Positions 1 through 10,655 of a stretch of DNA of 64,000 nucleotides are shown here, piece after piece. The notes beneath the pieces were generated by a model, which made no database searches, was not told where the DNA came from, and saw only the letters and a list, made by a program, of their open reading frames with translations. The number at the start of each line of letters is the position of its first letter. Position 1 is the stretch's first letter. The DNA is from Okapia johnstoni (taxonomy: Eukaryota > Chordata > Mammalia > Artiodactyla > Giraffidae). The position numbers were made by a program, and so were the translations under genes. The stretch spans positions 21,089,001-21,153,000 of the forward strand of contig CM044306.1 in the NCBI GenBank assembly GCA_024291935.2, read 5' to 3'.

Positions 1-706
1 GCAGGACGGAGGCCTGGACTCTGCCAGCTGGCCACAGCCGCCGCCACCTCCCACTACCTGGCTCGGCCAGCCAGGGAAGGGTACTGAGACCCCCACCCAG
101 CCAACAGGCAACCCCATGGCAGAAGGCGGAGGCGGAGAGAAAACACAGCCCCTGCCAAGAGCAGGCCTGAGCCCACAGCCAGAGTCTAGGCCTAGTGTCC
201 CCTCCCTGGACACTCTCCCCATCACCAGGCTGCCTGCGGGGCCCTCCCCTCCCCTGGCCCCCTCCCTACAAAGGGAAGCACCATCCAGCATGGCCAGCAG
301 TGAGGGAGGGGGTGCCTTCTCTCAGAGGCACTGGATGGGGTGGGGTGGAGGTGGGGTGCTGTTCTCAGGAGACCAGCCATCCCCACCAAATGTCGAGAGG
401 TTTGTTTACCCGCTTCCAGCCTCCTTGTCCAGTGCTTGGAGCTATTTATAAGGCCCTCAACGGCAGAGCACAGGAGGGGGCGTGAGGGGCCAGAGGACAG
501 CATTGTCTCAGCTCTCCACACTCCGTGCCACCCCCCAACATCAAATACAACCGTGGCGATTAGCCTACTAGCCTTTCATCCTCAAGCCCCCTTGTCCAGA
601 CGGTCCCCCTTGTCTGGAGGAGACCTGGCCGCTGAGGAAGAGATGTGCCCAGAGGCCCTGCCGCCCTCCACGGCCCCCTCCCATGGCGCTCCCTGACCCC
701 ACTTAC
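1..706 (-). other. RARA: RARA intron downstream of the alpha-1 exon (partial)
   Basis: This stretch follows the donor GTAAGT at 706-701 on the minus strand and runs off the left edge. It is GC-rich, and I see no further exon or repeat in it. In human, the intron after this exon is where the t(15;17) PML-RARA breakpoints fall; that is family knowledge and not visible here. Confidence 0.8.
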
Positions 707-884
707 TGGCTGGGGATGGCGTGCTATAGCCGCTCACTGGAAGCTGGTGCTGGAGAGTGGTCAGAGCGCCTGGCGGGGAGAGTCCACCCAGCATGGGGGG
801 GAAGAAGAAGGCGTAGGGGGGCACCGGGTACCCATTGAGGTGCCCTCCCCCAGGTGTTGGGCAGGAGCTGCTGTTGCTGGCCAT
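707..884 (-). CDS. RARA: Retinoic acid receptor alpha, isoform 1 N-terminal coding exon (partial gene)
   Basis: This exon encodes the isoform-1 specific A domain (AF-1 region) of the nuclear receptor RAR-alpha. The receptor pairs with RXR on retinoic acid response elements and switches target genes when it binds retinoids. The ATG is at 884-882. The 59 residues begin [14 protein letters not shown] and end GYSTPSPA, and match the human RAR-alpha-1 start as I know it. After residue 59 one base (A) remains before a donor GTAAGT at 706-701, which fits the phase of the human junction into the shared B/C region. The zinc-finger and ligand-binding exons, and the separate alpha-2 first exon, are expected beyond the left edge. 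The start is certain because the exon matches its family over its full length and the ATG sits in good context (GGCATGG). The large tyrosine/phenylalanine/proline patch (YAFFFPP) is typical of this isoform. Confidence 0.97.
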
Positions 885-930
885 GCCAAGCGGCCACAGT
901 CAGAAGCACAGGCAGACAGTCTGGCGGGCT

Positions 931-954
931 TCAGGCCGCCTCTCCTCGGGGCAT
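931..954 (-). promoter_or_regulatory. RARA leader upstream ORF 2 (7 codons)
   Basis: A second leader ATG opens MPRGEAA and stops at TGA 46 bases before the main ATG. It does not overlap the coding start, so reinitiation at the RARA ATG would be possible. This is seen in sequence; the regulatory role is inferred. Confidence 0.5.
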
Positions 955-1202
955 GAGGCCTGGGCCCAGAGGGGGCTCGGGTGGTCAGCCCACCCCCCCT
1001 TCTGTCCCGGAGCTGCAGTCCAAGGCCAGCAGGCTAATCTCAGGCTCCTGGCGCCCCCACTCTAGGGGGTGCCGGTGGGCTGGGGGACGTCCCGAGAGCC
1101 AGTCCTTTGGTCAAGCGGTTCTGCGAGCTGGCCCTTTCCTGGGAAGGTCCAGAGCGGGCCTTCAGGATGCCGAAAAGGAAGCCTCTCCTGGGTGGGCCCC
1201 GG

Positions 1203-1223
1203 CTAGGCGACTGTGGGGGCCAT
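1203..1223 (-). promoter_or_regulatory. RARA leader upstream ORF 1 (6 codons)
   Basis: An ATG 11 bases into the inferred exon opens a six-codon frame (MAPTVA) that ends at TAG. It would be translated only if the 1234 acceptor is used. Short upstream ORFs in leaders commonly damp translation of the main frame; that role is inferred here. Confidence 0.45.
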
Positions 1224-2320
1224 GTCCCGTGATGCTGCAGAGAGAGAAAAGACAGGTGAGTGGGCACCAAGGAGCGGGCTCACGGCATTCCCCATGGAGC
1301 TCCCCAACCTGGGCGGCCGGAGATTTTCCCGTGGCACCCGGCTGAGCAGACAGCTGGCACCATGCCTGGCTGGCAGAGACAGCCTGGGAGTAGGGCCCAG
1401 ACACTGCTGGGGGTGGCAGGACAGCACAGCCAGGCTGGGGAGACGGGGACAAAGCCCAGAGCGAGGAGGGCCTCTCACCCACAGTCCTGAGAGGAAAGCG
1501 TCCACACTGCCATGCCACCCGGGAGGATTCCTGCAGCAGAAAAAGGCAGCTGGCCCTCCTTCCCCCAAAGCAGGTTACCTGAGGTCAAGATACAGAGAAC
1601 GTGTGCTTGCGAGGAGGAGGGAGGGGGAGGAAAAGCCGCTTCCCTAAAGCATTGGCACTTCTCAGAAAAATGACTCCTAAGCCAGGGGGCCTTGCTTACA
1701 CCACTTCCCCCCCCCAAATCCAAGCCCGAGCACCCCAGATGGGTTTGTCCCACAGGCCCAGGGAGGAGGCCCGTTTACATACCTACAAATAGGGAAATGG
1801 GAGCTGAGGACTCCTGAGTATCACCTCCATTGCCTAACACCATGATGGGCTGGGGATGGAGAGTGTGCCAGGGGACTACCCAGCATGGAAGCCCCCTACT
1901 CCCCTTGCCCATAATGAAGGAGCAAGAGAGACTGAGCTCAGACTCCACCCACATCCTCTGCTTGCAGAAGCAACCTCCCTGGAGGGAGTGGGAGGTGGGC
2001 AGAAGATAAGAGCCCAGATGCCCCCACCACCATCAGTGTATACACAGATCCACACCCTGTTTGAACAGCTGGGGCCTGAGGATACACAAAGATAACACCA
2101 CAGGTAGCAAGAGAAGAGGTGAACCCAGAAATTCCACGACACAGTGAGACAGACAGGCGGCAACAAGAGCAAAGAAAGAGACAAAGAGAAGCATCCACAA
2201 GAGGGCTAGGAGGATATACATAAACAGTATCAATAAACATGCATGTATTTATATATGAGTGTGTGTGTGTACACAAACATACACACACCTGTGACATACA
2301 TGAAAAAAAACAGAGAAACA

Positions 2321-3310
2321 TGGCTAATCAAAGCCACAATGATATACCACTTTGCATCCACCAAGATGGCTATAATCAAAAAGACTGATAATAGCAAGTA
2401 GGTAAGGATGTGGAGAAATTGAGCCTTCATACATAGTTGGCGGGAATGTAAAATGGTACAGCTGCTTTGCAAAACAGGCTGGCAGTTCCTCAGGATGTTA
2501 AACACAGAGTAATATGACCCAGCAATTCCACTTCTAGGTATCTACCCAAGAGAAGGTAAAACATTAAGTCCAAACAAAAACCTGTACCTGGATACGAACC
2601 TTGATACCAACACTCCTAATAGCCAAAAAAGTAGAACCGACCCAAATGTCCATCAACAGATGAATGGATAAATAAAATGCTGTACATCCATACAATGGAA
2701 TAGTATTCTGCCATAAAAGGAACAAAGCATTGGGACTTCCCTTGTGGTCCAGTGGCTAAGACTCCGTGCTCCCAATGCAGGCAGCCTGGGTTTGATCCCT
2801 GGTCAGGGAACTAGATCCCACATGCTGCAACTAAGAGTTCCCATGCCGCAGCTAAAGATCCCACACATGGCAACAAAGATTAAGGATCTCGAGTGCTGCA
2901 ACCGAGACCTGGCACAGCCAAATAAATCAATAAATGAATATTTTTTAAAAAGGGACAAAGAACTCATATATACTACATCATGGATAAACCTTGAAAACAT
3001 TCTGCTAGTTGTAAAAGACCACCTGTTGTATGATTCCCTTTATATGAAATGTCCAAAATAGGCAAATCTAAAAAGGCAGAAAGTAGATTGTGGTTAGTTA
3101 CGGGGTGGGGGGTGGTGTGGGTGTGGGTTTGAGGGAAATGGGAAGTGACTGCTGAATGGTATGGGGGCTCTTTTTGGAGTGATGAAAAATTTCTAAAAGT
3201 GAACATGGTGACAGTTGCACAACTCTGTGACTATAGTAAAAACCACTGAATTGTACACTTTAATAGGTGAATTTTATGGTATACGAATTACATCTCCATA
3301 AAGCTGTTAA
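2321..3310 (+). repeat. L1 LINE 3' fragment (L1MA-like), split by a SINE
   Basis: The sequence follows the mammalian L1 3' end: the stretch around 'gaggatgtggagaaatt', the 'tacaatggaatagtattctgcc' region near 2690-2712, and the 'tgtacactttaataggtgaa' region near 3253. It ends in 'ataaagctgttaa'. The fragment is interrupted at 2731-2951 by a ruminant SINE and resumes with 'tggataaaccttgaaaacat'. The strand is + (LINE sense). Confidence 0.85.
2732..2951 (+). mobile_element. Ruminant tRNA-derived SINE nested in the L1
   Basis: It begins 'gggacttcccttgtggtcca', carries the tRNA-like box region 'ggtttgatccctggtcaggg', and ends in an A/T-rich tail with AATAAATCAATAAATG. Short similar flanks (ACAAAG) lie on both sides. 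It is younger than the L1 it splits. Confidence 0.88.
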
Positions 3311-3366
3311 GGGGAGGAAGGGAAGAAGGGGGAGGAAGGGAAGACAAAAGAGAAGAAAAGAAAACA
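3308..3366 (+). repeat. Polypurine tract
   Basis: About 60 bases of nearly pure G/A (GGGGAGGAAGGGAAGAAGGG and similar) follow the L1 3' end. This is probably a degenerate L1 poly-A tail or GA-rich simple repeat, and it could form triplex DNA. Confidence 0.7.
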
Positions 3367-3960
3367 GGGCCACAGAGACTCAAAATAAGGATGGCCTCCA
3401 ACCCCTTCCTCGCCAAACTCAGGCCATACCATGTTCCAAGCTCCAGGCTCCAGGCTCAGACCTGGAGTCCAGGGGACACACACATGGCCAGCATTTGGCC
3501 AAGAACCATGCCTGAGATGGAGGAGTTCTGCCAAGGCCACTGTGGATGAGGCCAGGACTTCTGGGCCCAGCTGGGCCAGCCAGCCAGCCTGTGACTGTGC
3601 GGGGCTGAGGGGGGAGGTGGGGACAGGTATTTGCAAGGGAGGGGGCAGCTCCCCAGGAGTTAAATCTGGACCTTGTTAATGACCATGATTTTTACTGTTA
3701 CTAATTATGACCTCCTTAGGGCCTCTCTTACTCCTGAATGAGGTGCCCCCTTCCTTCCCCAGGCCCCCGCCGATTCCCTCCCAGGCAGAGAGGTTGACGT
3801 CAGAGGAACAGGGACCCCACCCATTGGGCCAGCTGCCGACCTGGCCCCCCTACACACCCCTGAGGGGCCCCACACAAGGAGAACTTGAGCCAGCATGAGA
3901 AGGAGGGGCTGGTTGAGCCTCAGTAGTGTTGACAGTCAGACCCTCACACACACACATGCA

Positions 3961-4056
3961 CACACTTGCAGGAACTTACACGCAGAGTTCTAGGGAAAGC
4001 GTCACACACACACACTTGCAGGAACTTACAACATGCAGAGTTCTAGGGAAGGCGTC
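3961..4056 (+). repeat. Tandem duplication, about 50-bp unit
   Basis: Two copies start at 3961 and 4011. Each runs CACACTTGCAGGAACTTACA, then CGCAGAG or ATGCAGAG, then TTCTAGGGAA(A/G)GCGTC. They differ by a 3-base indel and one substitution, and they sit in a CA-rich patch. Confidence 0.85.
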
Positions 4057-5267
4057 CAGTGGGCAAGAGTACGTTTGCACAGCCAGCCTGTGTGCATGCG
4101 GACACACACGTGGCACATGAGGAGAAGGAACCCAGAGACACAATCCCCCCACACCTAGGCTCCACACACAGTGAAGGCGGCTCCAGGTCTGCGTGTACAG
4201 CCCAGGACACAGCTCCTCACAGACACACAACCACAGCCTCACGGTTTCCCAAACTGTACTTTCCCTGGTCCTCACCCAGCCAGGCTGACCTCTGTACCTG
4301 CCCCGCTGTGGGCCAGCCCCCCAACAGCAGCAGCATCCACAAACACAGAGAAACACTCCAGTGGATTCAGGTCCATAGGGGGCCCTACCTCCCGAGGTGA
4401 GGCCCAGGAAGCCATTCACTTCTCCAGGCCTCCTGACCCAGCTTTTGGAGGGTGGGGGCGGATTTAGTCTGGACCCTCTGGAGCCCACCCTTGACCCCAA
4501 AGGAGAGACTAACAACAGCCACCTTAACATGCCTCAACTCTGCCCCTGAGAAGTTTGAAAGTGGGCCATACTTCAAACCTCACTCACAGATACACACCCC
4601 AGGGAGAGGCTGGAAGGCGTCCCCCACCCCCATCAGAGCTTTACCAAAGGAGCTCAGCCTACAAACTTCAATGCAAAGTTACTCAACTCCCTGGGGAAGG
4701 CCTTGAGTCAAGGGAGGGGGTAAAGGTCACAGAAATGGGCCAAGGGCCAGGCTGGCCAGGGAACAGGGATGGGCAAGGGCAGGGATGAGGGGGGTGGGGC
4801 CAAAGAGCACAGGCCCAGCCTCAGAAGGTTTCTCTGGAACCATGACCACCCTCAGGGAGATGCCTGGGCCCTGGCCCCCAGCACCCAGGGGTGAAGACAC
4901 TGTCAGAGAATCGAAACCAGCACCAAAGAAAGGGAAAACAAATTACCCACATCCAACCTCCACCCTGCGCCTGCCACCTCCACTGCCCACGGGCACCCTC
5001 CCTCGAGGGAGAGAAAAACCACAGGCCCTCACCTCCCATACACCGAGCTCAGCCTCTGCACAGCACAAAGGGGGTGGGGGGAGGGCCAGAGAGCTGACCC
5101 CCAGCCAGGCACCCCTGCCCACTGGGGACTCCCCCACCCTCAAAGGTGCCAGGATCCCTTCCCCAGCATCAGGAGTCCCAGCCACCCATTCCTTAGGTCC
5201 CCACAGTCACACACCTAGAGAGAGGCAAAAGTTGGCCGAGCTGTGAAGACAGTAGAAAGAACCAAAG

Positions 5268-5445
5268 GTTTTGAAGGGTCAAATCTCAGCTCTGCCACTC
5301 TGGGTGACCTTAGACAAGTCACTTAACCTCTCTAAGCATCTGTTTACTCGCCTGTGAACTGCCTACCTCAACAACTGGCTGTGTGATTTCAGAGATAAAA
5401 GTCCTGGAAAGCACCCAGCACAGTGCCTGGCACACAGGAGGTGCA
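5268..5445 (+). repeat. MIR SINE
   Basis: This is an ancient mammalian MIR, recognised by 'tgggtgaccttagacaagtc', 'cttaacctctctaagc' and 'cagtgcctggcacacagga'. It is diverged, as expected for its age. Confidence 0.75.
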
Positions 5446-6183
5446 GGGCAACGGGGTCCCCCGCTTCCCCCACATCTGCCAGCGCCACCTCAGCGCCTCC
5501 CTGGCCCATGTGTCTGCGCCCCCCTCCTCCCCAGCCAGTGCTAGTATCTGCTGACGGGGCTGGGCGGGAAAATTACACATTTTCCAGGGTCTGTTTCCCC
5601 CCAGACCGAGGAGCGGAATGTAAGGAGAGGAATACTCGGGGTGTGGGTGGAGGCCCGACCACAACCCTTTCCCAAATTCCCTTCTTTCGTTTCACAAACC
5701 AAAAAAGGGAAACCTTTGGATTTGGGGAGCGGAAGAGGGAAAGAGAAATAGTCGATTTATTCCCCTGCCCTCAGGGGAGGGGAGCCAGGGGTCCCCAAAC
5801 CCAGCTGGCCTTGCCCTCCTCTTCATCCACTTCCTCCTCTCTGTTCCCAAGTTCCCCCACAACTAAGGCTCCTAAGGAATAGAGGCCAGGCAGTTCTGGA
5901 TGGGCTGAGAGAGAAGGGGATAAGGATTGAGGAGCTTAAAAGAAGGGGCGACAGGGGCTTTCCTAAGCATTCTAGACAGTCAATGAATCATATGCAAATG
6001 ACACCCAAAGCTCAAGCTCAACTTGGGGGTGGGGGCAGGGAGTCCAGCCCTGGCAGAAGCAAAGACCCAGCCTCTCTGGACCCCCTTCCCCTGCCAGGAG
6101 CTGGCAGAGCAGGGCAGGGCGGGACAGGGCAGATTTCAAACCAGAACAGTGGGCTGGAACTATTTATAAACTTTCCAGGAAAA

Positions 6184-6202
6184 CACACACACACACACAC
6201 AA
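6184..6202 (+). repeat. (CA)n microsatellite
   Basis: About nine CA dinucleotides within the RARA intron. Confidence 0.9.
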
Positions 6203-7338
6203 AGCCACAACCTCTCCCCCTCCCCCATACTTCTCAGATCAGCAGAGTAATCAACATTACTCCTTTTTCGCCCTTTTCCAGGGGCCCCTCTCTCCTCCCG
6301 GCGATGCTCGTCCTCTGTTTACCCTTTGCTCACCCGGCTCTGGGCTTCAGGAAGCCAGCAAGGCCAGCCTCATCTTGAAAGAGACCACCCCAGACAGGGC
6401 AGAGGAGGATCAGCTGGGTGAGGCTGGGACAGGTGGAGGGCATCTCTTCCCCCACCAGTCCTCAGAAGCCCAGGCCTGCCTCGCCAGAGCTAGGAATTGT
6501 TTGAAAACCTGCCCCAAGCACTTGCAGGGCACATCACTGGAGACAGTCAGGGGAGACCTGAAGTCCAGCAGCTGGCCTCAGGATGCCTCCACTGCCCCAC
6601 ACCACCCCTGTCTCAAGACGCAGCACTTACTCCCAAAAAGTGGGTCTCATGTCTCCCCCACTTGTACCCCGCCCCGGCCCAAGCTTCTGCCCCAGCCCCA
6701 CTGGGCTGCCTGATGTCCACAGGCCATGCTCCCTGTGTGACTGAATCCCAGGCAGAAAGGGCAATTGGATAACCCAAGCCCAGGACAGGCCAGGTCTGCA
6801 AGGAGGAAGTGGGGGGGGGTGTCTCTGGTCAGGGCAGTGTCCCAACTCCTGCACCCCCAGGGACCACACCCCAGAGGACCCTGGGAGATGTGCCCAGGGC
6901 CTCCAAACCCCAGGGTGACTGGGAGGCCCACTCAGAATCAGAGCTGAAGCCTCCCACCCAGTCTTCTCTCGGGGCAGAGAGCAGGTGAAAGGGCAGGGGG
7001 CAGCCCAGGCCTCGAGGAGAGGGACCGGCCCATGGGGAAGGAAGAAAACAGGAAGAGGAAGAGATGAGGCTGCTGAGGCCACAGCCAGACCACAGGAGTG
7101 TGTGGACCACACAAAGGCAGCTCTGTCCGGGTGGAGGACCAAAGGGGCACAAACGAAAGGGGACCCCCCCAGCTTGGAAACCACCGTCTTGTCTTCACAA
7201 CCAGCCTGGCACGGGGCTTTCCCCACCCCCACCTTGGCAGCTGCCCCCTCACCACTGTCTCCCCTCTCTGCAGTGCAGGAAGTACAATTATCACAATGTA
7301 AGGGGCGGGGGAAGGGGGGTGGGCACACAGAGCAGAAA

Positions 7339-7340
<2 letters not shown>

Positions 7341-7371
<31 letters not shown>
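7341..7371 (+). repeat. (GT)15 microsatellite
   Basis: Fifteen perfect GT units are followed by GCATGCGTATG. It lies immediately left of the duplicated 51-bp block. Confidence 0.95.
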
Positions 7372-7372
<1 letters not shown>

Positions 7373-7382
7373 ATGCGTATGC

Positions 7383-7531
7383 AGGTGTAGGTGTAAGGCT
7401 ACAGCAATCTACCCTGCTAACTCCTCAGCCCTGCCCCAGCCCTGGTAGTGGTGTGTGTGTGTAGGGGTGTGTGTGTGTGTAGGTGTAGGTGTAAGGCTAC
7501 AGCAATCTACCCTGCTAACTCCTCAGCCCTG
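7383..7531 (+). repeat. Direct duplication of a 51-bp block around GT repeats
   Basis: Identical 51-base blocks at 7383-7433 and 7481-7531 (starting AGGTGTAGGTGTAAGGCTAC) are separated by a GT-rich spacer. The period is 98 bases. The perfect identity suggests a recent event, probably through misalignment of the GT runs. Confidence 0.9.
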
Positions 7532-10500
7532 GGAGTGCCAATTCTAAATCTGAGGGCAGACAGGCTGTCAGCAGGACACAGTGCTATGAGCCCCCCTCTC
7601 AGCGTCCCTCCCTAGGGACCGCACTGCAGGGAAGCCGGGAACGCCCCCCGCTCCTGCCTCAGGATATCCTTTTGGCTCTGACCCCAGACCAGGCCTGAGT
7701 CAGACTGTGGCCCACCCCGTACCCCTCTATCCAGCAACCCCCCAGGAACTTCCTACTCAACACTGCCTACTTAGTTGGGGTTGGAACAAGGGGGAATCTC
7801 TTCCCCACTTTAGCCCCCGCCAAACACAGAAGCCCACCAGGGGGAGGGGCGGATGGTCACTAAGTCCCGTGACCTGCCCCTTTAGCCGAGGGCCTGTGGG
7901 ATCAGGGAGAAGTAAGTGGGTGCAGGCTGTGTGCAGAGGGGAGAGGAGGCACTGCAGAGCACCGCCTCCCCACCCCCAAATCACACAAAACCGGGGATCC
8001 TGCCCAGGGCCCCACCCTACTCCAGCCCGGACCCCAAGAAGCCACAGAAACTCCCTGGGGAAAGTAGTTTCCATGAGAACACAGGATGGGCGAAGGTTCC
8101 GAAGGGAAAGGGGACGGGAGCAGAGGTTCCTAGAATGGCGGTCTTTCTAGGCCAGCGGGACCCCCAAGTGGAGGTCTGCACTAGTCAGACTCACAGTCAG
8201 CCACAGCCAAGCACAGCCAGACGTGGTCACAGTCTCCTCGACACTCAGTCTGACTGGGTGGCTGCGACTCCTTCCCACAGACAGAAGTCTGGGGGGCCCT
8301 GGGTGATCTGAGGCATGGGAGACCACACACACTCAGCCTGAAACAGCCCCCTGGGCAGGCCCCCCCACAACTCCCGCAACTGTGGGCCTAGAGGGAGGGG
8401 CAGTTCGCTCCCCACAAGAGCCAGGGTAGTGCCCAAGGCGCCCATCTCCATGGCAACCAACAACAAACATCCCGGGAACCACAGTGGGACAGGAAGTGAC
8501 AGTCACGTGACAGGAAGACAGTTTTTTTTCCCCAGTGGGGGGGTGATGAAGCTTGTTAGCAGCCCCCCTCCCCAGCCCGGGGGAATCAGCGGTCCCCTAA
8601 GTTTCCCCCACTTGGAACTGGAAGGAAGGGGGCAGCTGGGAAGGTGTACCCTCCACTGCAGTGTGCACAGTTGGTTGCAGGGCTGATGGGCCCTCCCTCC
8701 CCGCCTGCCACTCATGGTTCTCCCCGCTGGGTCCCCCTCCCTTCCACTTCCTGCCGTGACTGGAGATCAGAGAACTCCCCACCGCAGCTTCCCCTTCTCA
8801 AGTCTCGATTCCTGGGCTGAAGGTTTCACTGTGGGGCGAGGGACACAAGGAAGGAGGGCTGGGGATCTGCGGTAGGACCCGGGGGACAGAAGCTCCAGGG
8901 GAAGGGCTGGGAGGGAGCTACTCCAAGGGAGGTGTGTACACACAGGCACACCGAGAGTGGGTCACAGTGACATACCACCGGGCGCAGTGACACACAGACT
9001 GCCTGACCTTAGGCAGCTCTGGGTGGAGGGGAGCAGAGCCACTGGATCTGGCGCGCCCCACTCCACCCTGGTCCTGAGCCTCCAGGTTCATCTCAGGCGT
9101 CTACTGGCCTCCAGGCAGGCGAGGTCCCAACGGTGCCCAGCCCACACCACCTCTCCCCTGCCTTTTGTGCTGAGGAATCCCCCTCCCAGCTCCAAGGTGC
9201 CCGCCCAGACGAGGGCACCTTGGCCGGAGGTGGGGGGAATGGAACCTCCCGCCACCCCCCTCCCCTTCTCTGCAGATGTCCCAGACTATATTTAGCCCAA
9301 ACCGGGCGGCCAGCCAGACCAGACTCCCCACTGGCCCGGAGCTGAGCTCCCAGTTTTTATGCAATTAAAACATTAACAGAGAACCACCCCCATCCACACA
9401 CACCCCCACCAACCCCCCAGTCCAGCCGGAGCAGCAGAGCTCAGAAAACTTGAACATGGGCAGCCCAGCTCTGCAGCCAGGGATGGGGGTGGGGGTCATC
9501 GGGCAAATAGCAATAAATTCATCCCCTTGCCCATCTCCCAGGCCCTACCCCCACAGGCAGGACAGGGACATCATCCATGAGATCAGGTTGACACTTGGGA
9601 GAGAAGGGGAGGCTTTCCTGGTTCCGGCCGGAAGGGAAAGGCATACCCAGTGGGTGGGGGGTTGCCTGGCTGCAGAAATTCCACCTGTCATTTTGCAGCC
9701 CCCCTCCCCGGCCAGCTCCAGTTACAGGGCTGGGGGTTGGCAACAGGTGCTGGCCAGGCTGGCAGCAGACTAATCCCCACCCGCTCCCCAGGCTGACAGT
9801 GGTGCCTGGAGGTCCAGGCAGGGGCCCTCGCCAGCAGGATGCTGGGTAGAAGGAGGAGGCATTGCTGCCTGGGGGCGGGGGTGGGGGGAGCCCAGACCCC
9901 TTCTGTAAGACCTGGCCCCCTGGATTCTGTGTGCTGGAAGGTCTGGGGAAAGCAAGGAAACCTTAGTTCCATAGCACCTATTTCCCCAGGATGCCAGGCA
10001 GGCGGGCTAGAGTGTGGGAGGTCTGTCTGTCTGCCTCTTCCTCCTCCTCCTCCTCTCCAAATTCCAGGAACAGGCAAGGGAGGCTCCAGTTGCGGAGAGA
10101 GAGAGCAAGCAGGCGGTCCCAGCTGAGAGGGAGGAGGGGCGGGGACTGGAGCGGGAGGCAAGATCCAGACGAAGCAAGAGACACCCACACCCAAGCCAGA
10201 CGGGGCAGACACACCGACACTGACACATTCTCACACTCTTGGCCTCCTCCTCATGTGCCGCCCACCGTGCAGGGACACCCAGACTCCCTCAGCCAGGCCT
10301 GCCAATCTCCAGAACACTCCCTGGACACACACAGAGATCCAGGACTTTGCCCCCACCCCACATCCCCCCACAAACCCTGTGGGCTCCACACAGCAGCCAG
10401 AGGGTGGAGAGGGGAACAGAGGGAGGAAAGACAGCAGGCGTCAGAGAGGAAGGGTAGCCAAAACCCTGGGAACTGGGATATCAGTTGCCACACTCCTTTC

Positions 10501-10630
10501 CCAAAACCCAGTAAGTCAAGACAACCCTGGCCATCTTGCCAGGGGCCCTGCCAGCTTCCCACATTCCCCAAATCACTACCACCAGGAAGGGTGTGGGGTG
10601 CTGGGCGAGAGGAGATTTACTCATCTCATT

Positions 10631-10655
10631 GGGGTGGGGGGGGCGGGGGGGGAGG
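10631..10655 (+). repeat. Poly-G tract with quadruplex potential
   Basis: The run GGGGTGGGGGGGGCGGGGGG continues to about 10655. It has several G-runs of at least four with one-base loops on the + strand, and so is C-rich in the sense strand of RARA. Quadruplex formation is inferred. Confidence 0.7.

Larger units (their letters stand above)
885..1234 (-). other. RARA: RARA 5'UTR part of the alpha-1 start exon
   Basis: A strong acceptor (long pyrimidine run ending TCTCTGCAG, AG at 1236-1235) lies upstream of the ATG on the minus strand. Exon sequence would then run from 1234 to the start codon. Only two ATGs occur in this leader, and each opens a very short ORF that closes before the main start. 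The acceptor choice is inferred from splice-site quality; a weaker AG at about 1015 is an alternative. Confidence 0.6.

Noticed and set aside
6627..7328. 233-codon open frame on the minus strand in a RARA intron
   Set aside because: Same GC-driven openness; no domain, no conserved start, and it overlaps other equally long meaningless frames.
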